This document shows positions 8,163-16,096 of a stretch of 41,530 bases of DNA, one piece after another. Position numbers and translations under genes: made by a program. Under the pieces are notes generated by a model. It was not told the origin of the DNA. It was given only the letters and a program-made list of their open reading frames with translations, and searched no databases. Numbering within the stretch: position 1 is the first letter of the stretch; every line of letters starts with the position of its first letter. The stretch spans positions 1 through 41,530 of the forward strand of contig CAYNLY010000008.1 in NCBI GenBank assembly GCA_964398225.1. Reading direction: 5' to 3'. The stretch is from CAYNLY01 sp964398225. Its GTDB lineage: Bacteria; Pseudomonadota; Zetaproteobacteria; Mariprofundales; Mariprofundaceae.

Positions 8163-9374
8163 TCAGCGCAGCTGTGCGACCGCCCCGGCGATCCGGCGCA
8201 CCGCCTCCTCGATCGTCGGCTGGGCGACGGCGTAGGAGATCCGCACATGCCCGGGCGAGCCGAAGGCGGTGCCGGGCACGAGCGCGACACCGGCGGTTTC
8301 CAGGATCCATTCGCAAAGGTCGACGTCGTTCTCCAGACGTCGTCCCTCGGGCGTTTGCCGGCCAAGCCAGCCTTCGACGGAGGGAAAGACGTAGAACGCG
8401 CCGTCCGGAAGCAGACAGCGGCAGCCGTCGATCGCGTTCAGGGCTTCGACCAGCCATTTGCGGCGCGCTTCATAGGTGCGCACCATCCGCTTCAGCTCGT
8501 CGTCCGGACCGGTGAGCGCGGCCAGCGCCGCCTTCTGCGCGATCGAGTTCGGATTCGAGGTGCTCTGCCCCTGGATCTTGGCCATCGCCTGAATCAGCGC
8601 GCGCGGGCCGGTGCAGAAGCCGATGCGCCATCCGGTCATGCAGTAGGCCTTGGACACGCCGTTGATCGTCACCGTCCGATCGGCAAGCTCGGGATTGACC
8701 TGGGCAAAAGTGGCGAAGCGCCGGCCGTCGAACAGGATTTTTTCGTACATGTCGTCGCTGGCCACGACGATGCCGGCATGCGCGCGGATGACCTCGCCGA
8801 GCGCGGCCAGATCGTCCGCGCCGTAGGCCATGCCGGTCGGATTCGAGGGCGAGTTCAGAATGACGAGCTTCGTGCGCGGCGTGATCGCGTCGGCAAGCCG
8901 TTCGGGCGTGAGCAGGAAGCGGTCTTCCTCGCGCGTCGGCACGAGGATGGGCTTGGCATCCGCAAGCAGCGCCATGTCCGGATACGAAACCCAGTAGGGC
9001 GCCGGGATGATGACCTCGTCGCCCGGATCGAGCAGCGCCTGCATCAGGTTGTAGATGCACTGCTTGCCTCCGGTGGAGACGAGCACGTCGGCGGCCTCGA
9101 CGTTCAGCCCGTGGTCGCGGCGGAACTTTTCGGCCACGGCCTCCCGAAGCTCCGGAATGCCGGGAACCGGCGTGTATCGGGTGAATCCTTCCTCGATGGC
9201 GCGGATCGCGGCCTTTTTGGCGTGCTCCGGAGTTTCGAAATCCGGCTCGCCGACCGAGAGCGCGATCACGTCGCGGCCTGCGGCGCGCATTTCGGCGGCC
9301 TTTGCGGTGATTGCGAGCGTGGCCGAGGGCTGAATGGACTGGATGCGGTTCGACAGCTTGATCATGCGCCTCAT
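8163..9374 (-). CDS. Pyridoxal-phosphate aminotransferase, class I (aspartate aminotransferase-like)
   Basis: A fold-type I aminotransferase of about 403 residues, likely an aspartate/aromatic aminotransferase of the Ib subgroup (aatA/aspC-like) swapping amino groups between aspartate and 2-oxoglutarate. Seen are SVGEPDFETP near the N-terminus, the substrate/cofactor stretch LNSPSNPTGMAY, the PLP lysine in TINGVSKAYCMTGWRIG, and the carboxylate-binding arginine in HVRISYAVA near the C-terminus. The start is either ATG 9374 or ATG 9365; neither has a good Shine-Dalgarno site, and I give the first. The exact substrate is uncertain, since the same motifs occur in tyrosine and prephenate aminotransferases. 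Confidence 0.88.
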   Translation of the reverse strand: MRRMIKLSNRIQSIQPSATLAITAKAAEMRAAGRDVIALSVGEPDFETPEHAKKAAIRAIEEGFTRYTPVPGIPELREAVAEKFRRDHGLNVEAADVLVSTGGKQCIYNLMQALLDPGDEVIIPAPYWVSYPDMALLADAKPILVPTREEDRFLLTPERLADAITPRTKLVILNSPSNPTGMAYGADDLAALGEVIRAHAGIVVASDDMYEKILFDGRRFATFAQVNPELADRTVTINGVSKAYCMTGWRIGFCTGPRALIQAMAKIQGQSTSNPNSIAQKAALAALTGPDDELKRMVRTYEARRKWLVEALNAIDGCRCLLPDGAFYVFPSVEGWLGRQTPEGRRLENDVDLCEWILETAGVALVPGTAFGSPGHVRISYAVAQPTIEEAVRRIAGAVAQLR

Positions 9375-9486
9375 GCTGCCAGAAATCGGCGCGGTCACAA
9401 CGATGCGCGCGCACGCTTTCAGGTTTTTTTCATCTGCCGCGTCCAGTATGCTGCCGCGCTTGCCAATCCCCGCCCGGAGAGGACAA

Positions 9487-12400
9487 TTGCCCGAAAGCAT
9501 CCGCGAGATTCCCTACAACTACACCTCCTATTCCGACCGCGAGATTGTCATCCGCTTTCTCGGCGAGGAGATCTGGGACGATCTGAACGTGCTCCGCAGC
9601 CAGCGGCGCACCGGCCGATCGGCGCGGATGCTGTTCGAGATTCTCGGCGATCTGTGGGTGATCGAACGCAACGCGTTTCTGAAGAACGATCTGCTGCAGG
9701 ACCGCAAGCGCCTGGAGGGGATCAAGGCCCGTCATCGCGAGCGTCTGGACCGGATCCTGGAGGCCGCGCGCGACAACCCCCGGGCGCGCAAGGTGGCCGT
9801 CTGCACCGAGCGGATGCTCGAGGACTTCTATCGCCGCTTCGAGGAGGAGCCCGAGCTTCGCGCGCGCACGCGGAAGCTGCTTGCGCGGCATACCCATCCT
9901 TCGAACATCCATTTCGATGCCTATACGCTCACGCATCATGCGACGGACGCGACCGACTGGCGGCATCACCTGCCGTTCTGCGTCGTCACGCCCGATTCCG
10001 CCGACGAGATTCCGGGCCTGGTGCGCGCCTGCGCCGAGCTCGATCTCGTGCTGATCCCGCGCGGCGGCGGCACCGGTCTGTGCGGCGGTTCGGTGCCGCT
10101 GGATGCGCGGAGCGTGATGATCAACGTCGAGAAGCTGGACTGGATCGGGCCGGTCGAGGAGCGCGACATCGGCGGCAGAGCGGTGCCCACGATCGCGGCG
10201 GGCGCGGGCGCGGTGACCGGTCGGGTGATGGAGGCCTCGCGCCCGCATGTGTTCGCGACCGATCCGACCAGCCTCTGGGCATGCACGATCGGCGGCAATG
10301 TGGCCAGCAACGCCGGCGGCAAGCATGCGGTGATCTGGGGCACCTGCGTGGACAACCTGCTGTCGTGGAAGATGGTCACGCCCGACGGCAACTGGCTCGA
10401 AGTCGAGCGGCTCAATCACAACATGGGCAAGATCCACGACCAGCCCGAGGCGCATTTCCGCATCACGCGCACCGATGCAATCACGGGCAAGGTGCTGAGC
10501 GAGGAAACGCTGACCGTTCCCGGGCACGTGTTCCGCAAGGAGGGCCTGGGCAAGGACGTGACCCGCAAGGCGCTGGGGGGGCTGCCCGGCGTGCAGAAGG
10601 AGGGCACCGACGGGCTCATCACCGAGGCGCGCTTCGTGCTCCACCGGCGCTTTGCGCATACGCGCACGGTCTGCTGCGAGTTCTTCGGCCAGGATCTGAG
10701 CGCGGCCACGCGCTCGATGGTCGAGATCAAGCGCCGGATCGACGCGATGGACGGCGTGTTCATCGAGGGGCTCGAGCACTTCGACGAGAAGTACGTGAAG
10801 GCGATCGGCTACATCTCGAAGTCATCCCGGCGCGAGCGCCCGCGCGTGGTGCTGCTGATCGACGTATCGGGTGACGATGAGCACGCGGTCGCGAAGGCCG
10901 CCGCGGACATCTGCCGGATCGCCTCGCTCGGCAACGGCGAGGGGTTCGTGGCCGTCTCGGAGCAGGAACGCGCGAACTTCTGGGCCGACCGCGGGCGCAT
11001 GGCCGCGATCGCCCGGCATACGCGCGCCTTCAAGCTCAACGAGGACGTCGTCATTCCGCTGGAACGGCTGGCCGAATACAACGACTTCGTCGAGCGGCTG
11101 AACATCGAGTACTCGCTGGCCAACAAGCTGGAGATTCTCGATGCGATCGAACAGGCGCTGATCGAGGCGCGGGAAAGCCTTGAGCACGGCGACCGGCTGA
11201 GCCGCGCCTGGCTGGACATGGACGAGGACCCGAACCTCGGCGGGAAGCTCGAAAAGGCCCTCGGGCTGATCGCCGAGGTCCGCGCGCGCTGGCGGGCCTG
11301 GCGGGCCGGACTCGACGGGCCGGCACGGGACGTGCCGCTTCCCGACAACGTGAAACCGGCGCGCGGCGAGAGCCTGTTCCGGCTGATCCAGCGAGGCGCC
11401 TTGCGCGTGTCCTACAAGCGGGAGGTGCGGCGGCCGCTTGCCGAGCTGTTCCGGGGCCATGCCGCGCTGATCGAGCGGATCGACGCGGCCCACGGAAAGG
11501 CGCTGTCCGGCCGGATCGTGATCGCCACCCACATGCACGCGGGCGACGGCAACGTGCACACGAACATCCCGGTGAACTCGAACGACTACGCGATGATGCA
11601 GCGCGCGCACGCGGCCGTGGAGCGGGTGATGGCCAAGGCGGTCGAGCTGGGGGGCGTGATCTCGGGCGAACACGGGATCGGAATCACGAAGCTTCCCTAT
11701 CTCGACCGGGAGCTGCTCGAGGAAACCGCGGCCTACCTCGACCGGGCCGATCCGGCCGATCGCTTCAACCGGGGCAAGCTCAGGCCCGATCTCGATCTTT
11801 CGCTTGCCTACACGCCGAGCTTCAACCTGCTCGAGATGGAGGCCACGATCCTCGAGGCAGCCGAGCTCACCGAGCTTGCCGAGGAGATTTCCCCCTGCCT
11901 TCGCTGCGGCAAGTGCAAGCCGGTGTGCAACACGCATTTCCCGCGCGCGGACATGCTCTATTCGCCGCGCAACAAGATTCAGGCGGCTGGCGCGATCATC
12001 GAGGCCTTCCTCTACGAGTCCCAGACCGGCGAGGGCATCTCGTTCGAGCAGTTCAAGGGGCTCGAGGATGTGGCCGATCACTGCACGATCTGCCACAAGT
12101 GCGAAAAGCCGTGCCCGGTGAACATCGATTTCGGGCAGGTCACTGAGCGCATGCGCGCGCTGCTCCGCTCGCGGGGTTTCGCGCGCCCGAACCTGGGCGC
12201 GCGCCTGTCGATGGCCTTTCTGCTGCTGAAGAATCCGGGGCCGCTTGCGCTGATGCGCGAGGCGGTGATTCGCTGGGGCTACCGGGCGCAGCGGCTTGCC
12301 CATCATGCGGCAAGGCTGGCCGGGTTCGTGCGCGGCCGGCCGGCGGGGACGCGGCATCTCGAAGGGGTGCCCGCGCAGGTGATCAACTTCGTCGAGCGGC

Positions 12401-13281
12401 CTCTGCCCCGGCTTTCCTGGGGGACGGCGCGCGAACGCCTGGGGCTTGACAGCCGCAATCCGAACCTCGTGCCCATTCTCCGGGATCCCGCGCGGGCCAA
12501 TGCGCGGGCGGTGTTCTATTTTCCCGGCTGCGGCTCCGAGCGCCTGTTCTCCGAGGTGGGGCTTGCCACGATCGCGATGCTCTACGATTTGGGGCTCAAC
12601 GTCGTGCTGCCGCCGGGTTATCTCTGCTGCGGATATCCGTCGACCGCCGCCGGCGATGCCGAGCGGGGCGAGCGGATCACCTTCGACAACCGCGTGCTGA
12701 TGCACCGGGTCCGCAACGCGCTCGCCTATCTCGATTTCGAGGCGGTCGTCGTTTCCTGCGGCACCTGCTTCGACCAGCTCACGCGCTACCAGCTCGAGGA
12801 AGTCTTCCCGGATGCGCCGCTGATCGACATCCACGAATATCTGATGGCCCAGGGGGTTTCGGTCGAGGGTGTTGCCGGACGCCCCTACATCTACCACGAG
12901 CCCTGCCACACGCCGCTCAAGCGGCACGGTTCCGAAGCCGCGATCCGGACGCTGCTCGGCGCCGAGGCCGTGGCCTCCGAGCAGTGCTGCGGCGAGGCGG
13001 GAACGCTGGCCGTGGCCAAGCCCGCGATCGCGGGCAAGATCCGCGCGCGCAAGGAGGAGGAAATGGCGCGCGCCCAGGCAAGGCTGGGCGGGCAGGCGGC
13101 CGGGAGGGTGCTGACCAGCTGCCCGTCGTGCCTGCAGGGGCTCAAGCGGCTGGAAGGGCAGACCGGGGTGGAAGCCGACTACATCGTCGTCGAGCTTGCC
13201 CGCCATCTTCTCGGCGACGACTGGCAGGGACGCCTCATCGAGCGCGTGCGGAAAGGAGGTGTCGAGCGCGTGCTGATCTAG
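9487..13281 (+). CDS. DUF3683 FAD-binding oxidoreductase with Fe-S (GlcD-GlcF type) C-terminal half
   Basis: A 1264-residue fusion enzyme, as expected for the DUF3683 family. Order: DUF3683 domain (about 1-110, IREIPYNYTSYSDREIVIRF), FAD-binding type-4 domain (about 155-400, LIPRGGGTGLCGGSVP and TIGGNVASNAGGKHAV), FAD-linked oxidase C-terminal domain ending GVISGEHGIGITK and RFNRGKLRPD, then two [4Fe-4S] motifs (CLRCGKCKPVC near residue 803, CTICHKCEKPCP near 866), and two cysteine-rich CCG domains (FPGCG ... CCGYPSTA; SCGTC; EPCHTP; CCGEAG). This joins a GlcD-like and a GlcF-like subunit, so it probably oxidises a 2-hydroxy acid such as glycolate or D-lactate and feeds electrons to quinone. 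I take TTG 9487 as start because GGAGAGG lies four bases upstream. The true substrate is unknown. Confidence 0.9.
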   Translation: MPESIREIPYNYTSYSDREIVIRFLGEEIWDDLNVLRSQRRTGRSARMLFEILGDLWVIERNAFLKNDLLQDRKRLEGIKARHRERLDRILEAARDNPRARKVAVCTERMLEDFYRRFEEEPELRARTRKLLARHTHPSNIHFDAYTLTHHATDATDWRHHLPFCVVTPDSADEIPGLVRACAELDLVLIPRGGGTGLCGGSVPLDARSVMINVEKLDWIGPVEERDIGGRAVPTIAAGAGAVTGRVMEASRPHVFATDPTSLWACTIGGNVASNAGGKHAVIWGTCVDNLLSWKMVTPDGNWLEVERLNHNMGKIHDQPEAHFRITRTDAITGKVLSEETLTVPGHVFRKEGLGKDVTRKALGGLPGVQKEGTDGLITEARFVLHRRFAHTRTVCCEFFGQDLSAATRSMVEIKRRIDAMDGVFIEGLEHFDEKYVKAIGYISKSSRRERPRVVLLIDVSGDDEHAVAKAAADICRIASLGNGEGFVAVSEQERANFWADRGRMAAIARHTRAFKLNEDVVIPLERLAEYNDFVERLNIEYSLANKLEILDAIEQALIEARESLEHGDRLSRAWLDMDEDPNLGGKLEKALGLIAEVRARWRAWRAGLDGPARDVPLPDNVKPARGESLFRLIQRGALRVSYKREVRRPLAELFRGHAALIERIDAAHGKALSGRIVIATHMHAGDGNVHTNIPVNSNDYAMMQRAHAAVERVMAKAVELGGVISGEHGIGITKLPYLDRELLEETAAYLDRADPADRFNRGKLRPDLDLSLAYTPSFNLLEMEATILEAAELTELAEEISPCLRCGKCKPVCNTHFPRADMLYSPRNKIQAAGAIIEAFLYESQTGEGISFEQFKGLEDVADHCTICHKCEKPCPVNIDFGQVTERMRALLRSRGFARPNLGARLSMAFLLLKNPGPLALMREAVIRWGYRAQRLAHHAARLAGFVRGRPAGTRHLEGVPAQVINFVERPLPRLSWGTARERLGLDSRNPNLVPILRDPARANARAVFYFPGCGSERLFSEVGLATIAMLYDLGLNVVLPPGYLCCGYPSTAAGDAERGERITFDNRVLMHRVRNALAYLDFEAVVVSCGTCFDQLTRYQLEEVFPDAPLIDIHEYLMAQGVSVEGVAGRPYIYHEPCHTPLKRHGSEAAIRTLLGAEAVASEQCCGEAGTLAVAKPAIAGKIRARKEEEMARAQARLGGQAAGRVLTSCPSCLQGLKRLEGQTGVEADYIVVELARHLLGDDWQGRLIERVRKGGVERVLI

Positions 13282-13317
13282 CGCGCCCGCATCCGCTTCG
13301 CTAGATTTCGGGGCTAC

Positions 13318-13393
13318 GGGGCCGTAGCTCAGTTGGGAGAGCGCAGCAATCGCACTGCTGAGGTCAGGGGTTCGACTCCCCTCGGCTCCACCA
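13318..13393 (+). tRNA. tRNA-Ala (anticodon CGC)
   Basis: A 76-base cloverleaf with encoded CCA. Acceptor arms GGGGCCG and CGGCTCC pair over seven positions with one G-U at position 3; the D stem is GCTC/GAGC, the anticodon stem CAGCA/TGCTG, and the T stem AGGGG/CCCCT with TTCGACT in the loop. The anticodon loop ATCGCAC places CGC at 34-36, which reads GCG alanine codons, abundant in this GC-rich window. The G3-U70 pair needed by alanyl-tRNA synthetase is present. Bases 32 and 38 are A and C. It begins 36 bases after the oxidoreductase stop; TAGATT at 13302 could be a -10 box but has no clear -35. Confidence 0.95.
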
Positions 13394-13419
13394 GTTCCCT
13401 TCCAGGCGGCTGCCCATCG

Positions 13420-13447
13420 TTGCGGCGCCCGTGATCTTTGTTACAGT
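13420..13447 (+). promoter_or_regulatory. Candidate promoter of the orphan response regulator gene
   Basis: TTGCGG (13420-13425), a 16-base spacer, then TACAGT (13442-13447, four of six consensus matches). The expected transcript start near 13454 would exclude upstream in-frame starts and fits the GGAGG site and GTG start at 13470. Located between the tRNA and the gene. By eye only. Confidence 0.35.
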
Positions 13448-13469
13448 CTCCCTTATGGAGGAACGCAAC

Positions 13470-13931
13470 GTGGGCAGCGACACTCCGGTCAAGCGCGTAT
13501 TGATCGTCGACGACGATGCCTCCGTGCTTCGGGTCACAACCCAGATGCTGCAATCGGTCGCGGACCGGCTCGGCATCCCGGTCGAGATCCAGGGAACCGG
13601 CGATCCGATTCACGTGCTCTACGATCTCGTCTATCAGCAGCGCGAGGATTTCGATCTGGTGCTGCTGGACATCCGCATGCCCAAGGTCTGCGGCGAGGAG
13701 ATCTTCCGTTCGATGCAGCTGATGGACTCCGCGCTTCAGGAACGGGTCGTGTTCATCACCGCCTATCCGGACGACCTTCGCGAGGCGGTGTTCGGCGTGA
13801 AGCTCAAGGTGATCCGCAAGCCGTTCCGGCTGCAGCAGGTCGAGGACATGTGCGTGAAGCTCTTCGGCCTCGAGGACCGCTTCGGCGAGCGCGAGGCGCC
13901 GTGGATCGAGATGGAAAACCCGCCGCACTAG
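13470..13931 (+). CDS. Stand-alone response regulator receiver protein
   Basis: A 153-residue single REC domain with no output domain. The acidic pair D14/D15 is in LIVDDDAS, the phospho-acceptor aspartate D67 in LLDIRMP, T97 in FITAYP and the conserved lysine K117 in IRKPFR, so it should be phosphorylated by a histidine kinase. The segment between strand 1 and the acceptor is a little longer than usual (helix 1 continues into RLGIPVEIQGTGDPIH). The GTG start at 13470 is preceded by GGAGG with an eight-base gap; an ATG at 13455 overlaps that site and is less likely. No kinase adjoins it; the only kinase in the window is at 22634. Its target is unknown. Confidence 0.85.
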   Translation: MGSDTPVKRVLIVDDDASVLRVTTQMLQSVADRLGIPVEIQGTGDPIHVLYDLVYQQREDFDLVLLDIRMPKVCGEEIFRSMQLMDSALQERVVFITAYPDDLREAVFGVKLKVIRKPFRLQQVEDMCVKLFGLEDRFGEREAPWIEMENPPH

Positions 13932-13957
13932 CTCGTGCAGAGCCGCACTCGCGCGTT

Positions 13958-13963
13958 TAGGCT
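13958..13963 (+). promoter_or_regulatory. -10-like hexamer six bases before the RibD-type gene (possible leaderless start)
   Basis: TAGGCT ends six bases before ATG 13970, with GGCGGG between them and no separate Shine-Dalgarno site. If it is a -10 box, transcription would begin at or next to the start codon. The -35 region (GTGCAG) is poor, so the call is weak on its own; its weight comes from the same layout recurring at other genes here. Confidence 0.25.
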
Positions 13964-13969
13964 GGCGGG

Positions 13970-14803
13970 ATGCATCCAACCGGCGACCACGGACTGATCG
14001 AGCTCTATCCCGGCAGGAGCAGCCGGGCGCTTTCCGGCCTCTATCTCGGGCTTGGCCTGCATCGCGCCCATGCGCGCGCGTCCGACGGCATCTGGATCTG
14101 GTCGAACTTTGTCGCTTCGATCGATGGGCGCATTTCGGTTCCGGACGGACGCGGCGGCCAGAAGGTGCCCGAGGCGGTTGCCAACGAGCGCGACTGGCGC
14201 CTGTTCCAGGAGCTGGCCGCCCAGGCCGACGTGCTGATCGTCTCCGGCCGCTACATTCGTCAGCTCGCGCAAGGGTCCGCCCAGGCGCCGCTGCCGCCGG
14301 ATCCCGGTCCGGCGTTTTCCGATCTGGCCGCGTTCCGAGCCGAACAGGGGCTGGCGCCGCTGCCGGACGTTGCCGTGCTTTCCCGCTCGCTTGATCTTCC
14401 CGCCCCGGTGCTCGCGGCTTTGCCGGGGCGAAGCATCCATCTGCTGACCGGTGCCGATGCCCCCGGGGATCGGGTCGCGGATTTCCGGGCGCGCGGGGTC
14501 CGGGTGCATCGGGCGCCCGAGGCGGAAGTCGGCGGGCGCTGGGTGCGCCAGCGCCTGAAATCGCTCGGCTATCGGGCGGCCTACCTGATCGCGGGGCCGG
14601 AGGTGCACCGGACGTTCGTCGCGGACGGCGCGCTTGACGAGCTGTTTCTGACCCAGCGCCATCTGCTGATCGGTGGCGGCGACGTTCGTACGCTCATTTC
14701 CGGCGATCTTGCAACACCCGCCTCACTGAGGCTCGTGCACCTGTTTTTCGACCCCGTCGCGTCGCAGAGCTTCGCCCGGTTTCATCTCGTCCCAGGCTTG
14801 TAA
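13970..14803 (+). CDS. RibD C-terminal-type (dihydrofolate reductase-fold) reductase
   Basis: A 277-residue protein of the RibD_C/dihydrofolate-reductase superfamily, the NADPH-dependent reductase fold used for the riboflavin intermediate. The core runs from about residue 42 (WIWSNFVASIDGRIS) through FQELAAQADVLIVSGRYIRQ to the C-terminal block GYRAAYLIAGPEVHRTFVADGALDELFLTQRHLLIGGG, which holds the cofactor-binding glycines, split above only for reading as one continuous region near residues 200-240. There is no deaminase domain, and no other riboflavin gene adjoins it, so it may act on a different pyrimidine- or pterin-like substrate. The N-terminal 40 residues are extra. It is probably the first gene of a short transcription unit. 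Confidence 0.8.
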   Translation: MHPTGDHGLIELYPGRSSRALSGLYLGLGLHRAHARASDGIWIWSNFVASIDGRISVPDGRGGQKVPEAVANERDWRLFQELAAQADVLIVSGRYIRQLAQGSAQAPLPPDPGPAFSDLAAFRAEQGLAPLPDVAVLSRSLDLPAPVLAALPGRSIHLLTGADAPGDRVADFRARGVRVHRAPEAEVGGRWVRQRLKSLGYRAAYLIAGPEVHRTFVADGALDELFLTQRHLLIGGGDVRTLISGDLATPASLRLVHLFFDPVASQSFARFHLVPGL

Positions 14804-14825
14804 GGCCAGGGTCGCGCGCTATGTT
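14798..14825 (+). promoter_or_regulatory. Candidate promoter giving a leaderless mRNA for the membrane PAS protein
   Basis: TTGTAA (14798-14803), 16 bases, then TATGTT (14820-14825, four of six matches), then only CCGGGC before ATG 14832. The transcript would begin about at the start codon, and no Shine-Dalgarno site is present. The -35 overlaps the stop of the preceding gene. Confidence 0.35.
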
Positions 14826-14831
14826 CCGGGC

Positions 14832-15452
14832 ATGAACTCCGCACGCGGATCCCGTCTGGGATGGCACTGGGTCGGCCTGATCGTCGGCCTCGGCTACTGG
14901 CCGTTCGAGGCGGCCGTGCATGCCTGGATCTTCCGGGCCGGCTCCTTTTTCGAGCAGCTTGTCGGCCGCGATGCGAACGAGCTCTGGATGCGCACGCTGA
15001 TCACGCTGCTGTTCGTCGCCTTTGGCTGGGCCGCCGAGCGGATGATGCGCCGGCTCGAAGCGTACGAGGCAAGGCTTTCGGCCAAGAAGAATCGCCTGCA
15101 ACGCATCATCGACTCGGCCTACGACGCCTTCGTGGCCATCGACGGTGACGGACGGGTGACGGCCTGGAACCGCCGGGCCGAGGAGGTGTTCGGGTGGCCG
15201 ATGGGCGAGGCGCTGGGACGGGAGCTTGCGGAACTGATCATTCCGCCGGAGCAGCGCGACGCGCACCGACAAGGCATGTGGCGCTACCGGGAGACGAGCA
15301 TCGGTCCGCGCCTGTATCGCCCCCTTCAGGCCGAGGCGCTCACCCGCCGGGGCGAGCGTATCCGGATTGAACTGGTCGTCACGCCGCTGGCATCCGAGGC
15401 GGGGCAGGAATACTTCGCCTTCATCCGGCCGCTCGAGCGGGAACCGTCGTGA
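14832..15452 (+). CDS. Membrane-anchored PAS domain protein without output domain
   Basis: A 206-residue protein. Two hydrophobic segments lie at about 10-32 (WHWVGLIVGLGYWPF) and 52-70 (MRTLITLLFVAFGWAAERMM). A short coiled coil (RRLEAYEARLSAKKNRLQ) leads into a PAS domain from about 85 to 200 (IIDSAYDAFVAIDGDGRV, NRRAEEVFGWP, GRELAELIIPPEQRDAH). No kinase, GGDEF, EAL or methyl-accepting domain follows; it ends in the PAS fold. It may therefore sense a small molecule or redox state and pass a signal by protein contact. Its stop overlaps the GTG of the next gene (GTGA), so it is translationally coupled to the alpha/beta hydrolase. Partner and ligand are unknown. Confidence 0.75.
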   Translation: MNSARGSRLGWHWVGLIVGLGYWPFEAAVHAWIFRAGSFFEQLVGRDANELWMRTLITLLFVAFGWAAERMMRRLEAYEARLSAKKNRLQRIIDSAYDAFVAIDGDGRVTAWNRRAEEVFGWPMGEALGRELAELIIPPEQRDAHRQGMWRYRETSIGPRLYRPLQAEALTRRGERIRIELVVTPLASEAGQEYFAFIRPLEREPS

Positions 15453-16084
15453 GCGCCCGCCACGAGCGCCTGTTCATCCCCGGCCCGGCCGGGCGCCTGG
15501 CCGCGATCTTCCAGCCCGGGCGTTCCGGGCGGCCCGGGGTCGTGGTCTGTCATCCGCATCCGCTTCACGGGGGCACGATGCGCAACAAGGTCGTCTACTG
15601 GATCGCGCGCAGCTTCGAGGAGCTCGGATGCCACGTGCTCCGCTTCAACTTCCGGGGGGTGGACGGCAGCGAGGGCGCCTGGGACGAGGGCAGGGGGGAG
15701 GCGCTTGACGCCGCGGCGGCGATCGACTGGCTCAGGAAAAGGCAGGGCGTGGGCGAGCTGTGGGTGGCCGGATTTTCGTTCGGGTGCTATGCGGGGCTGA
15801 AGGCGGCCTCGGGCGATTCCACGGTTCGGCGGCTGTTTGCCGTCGCACCGGCCGTGAACCTGCACGACTTTTCCTTTCTCGAAGGGGATAAGCGGCCGCT
15901 GACGATCGTTCAGGGCGAGGCCGACGAGATCGTGCCGGCCGAACTCGTGCGCGCCTGGGCCTCCAGGCTTGTGGCCGCATCCCTGCATCGGATTCCCGGC
16001 GCCGGCCATTTCTTCGACGGCCATATGGACGAGATGCGCGCCGCGCTCCTCGCCGATCTTCCGGAGCGCTACCGGAACACCTGA
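15449..16084 (+). CDS. Small alpha/beta hydrolase
   Basis: A 211-residue alpha/beta-hydrolase-fold protein. The nucleophile elbow is GFSFG (serine near residue 110), the acid is the aspartate in QGEADEIVP and the base is the histidine in GAGHFFDGH. The early stretch VVCHPHPLHGGTMRNKVV and FNFRGVDGSEG is typical of the small proteobacterial family annotated as predicted alpha/beta superfamily hydrolases. No signal peptide is seen, so it is cytoplasmic. It begins with GTG inside the stop of the PAS gene. The substrate is not known; esterase or peptidase activity is equally possible. Confidence 0.85.
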   Translation: MSARHERLFIPGPAGRLAAIFQPGRSGRPGVVVCHPHPLHGGTMRNKVVYWIARSFEELGCHVLRFNFRGVDGSEGAWDEGRGEALDAAAAIDWLRKRQGVGELWVAGFSFGCYAGLKAASGDSTVRRLFAVAPAVNLHDFSFLEGDKRPLTIVQGEADEIVPAELVRAWASRLVAASLHRIPGAGHFFDGHMDEMRAALLADLPERYRNT

Positions 16085-16096
16085 GAACGCGCGCCA

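Noticed and set aside
7924..8457. A longer 177-residue form of the ferredoxin
   Set aside because: The extra N-terminus is arginine-rich, overlaps the aminotransferase gene and has no similarity; ATG 8148 has a strong GGAGG site.
7716..10874. A 1052-codon plus-strand frame
   Set aside because: It is antisense to the MgtC, ferredoxin and aminotransferase genes, then runs out of frame through the DUF3683 oxidoreductase gene; the sequence is arginine/alanine-rich without motifs.
10822..13206. A 794-codon minus-strand frame
   Set aside because: Antisense to the DUF3683 oxidoreductase gene.
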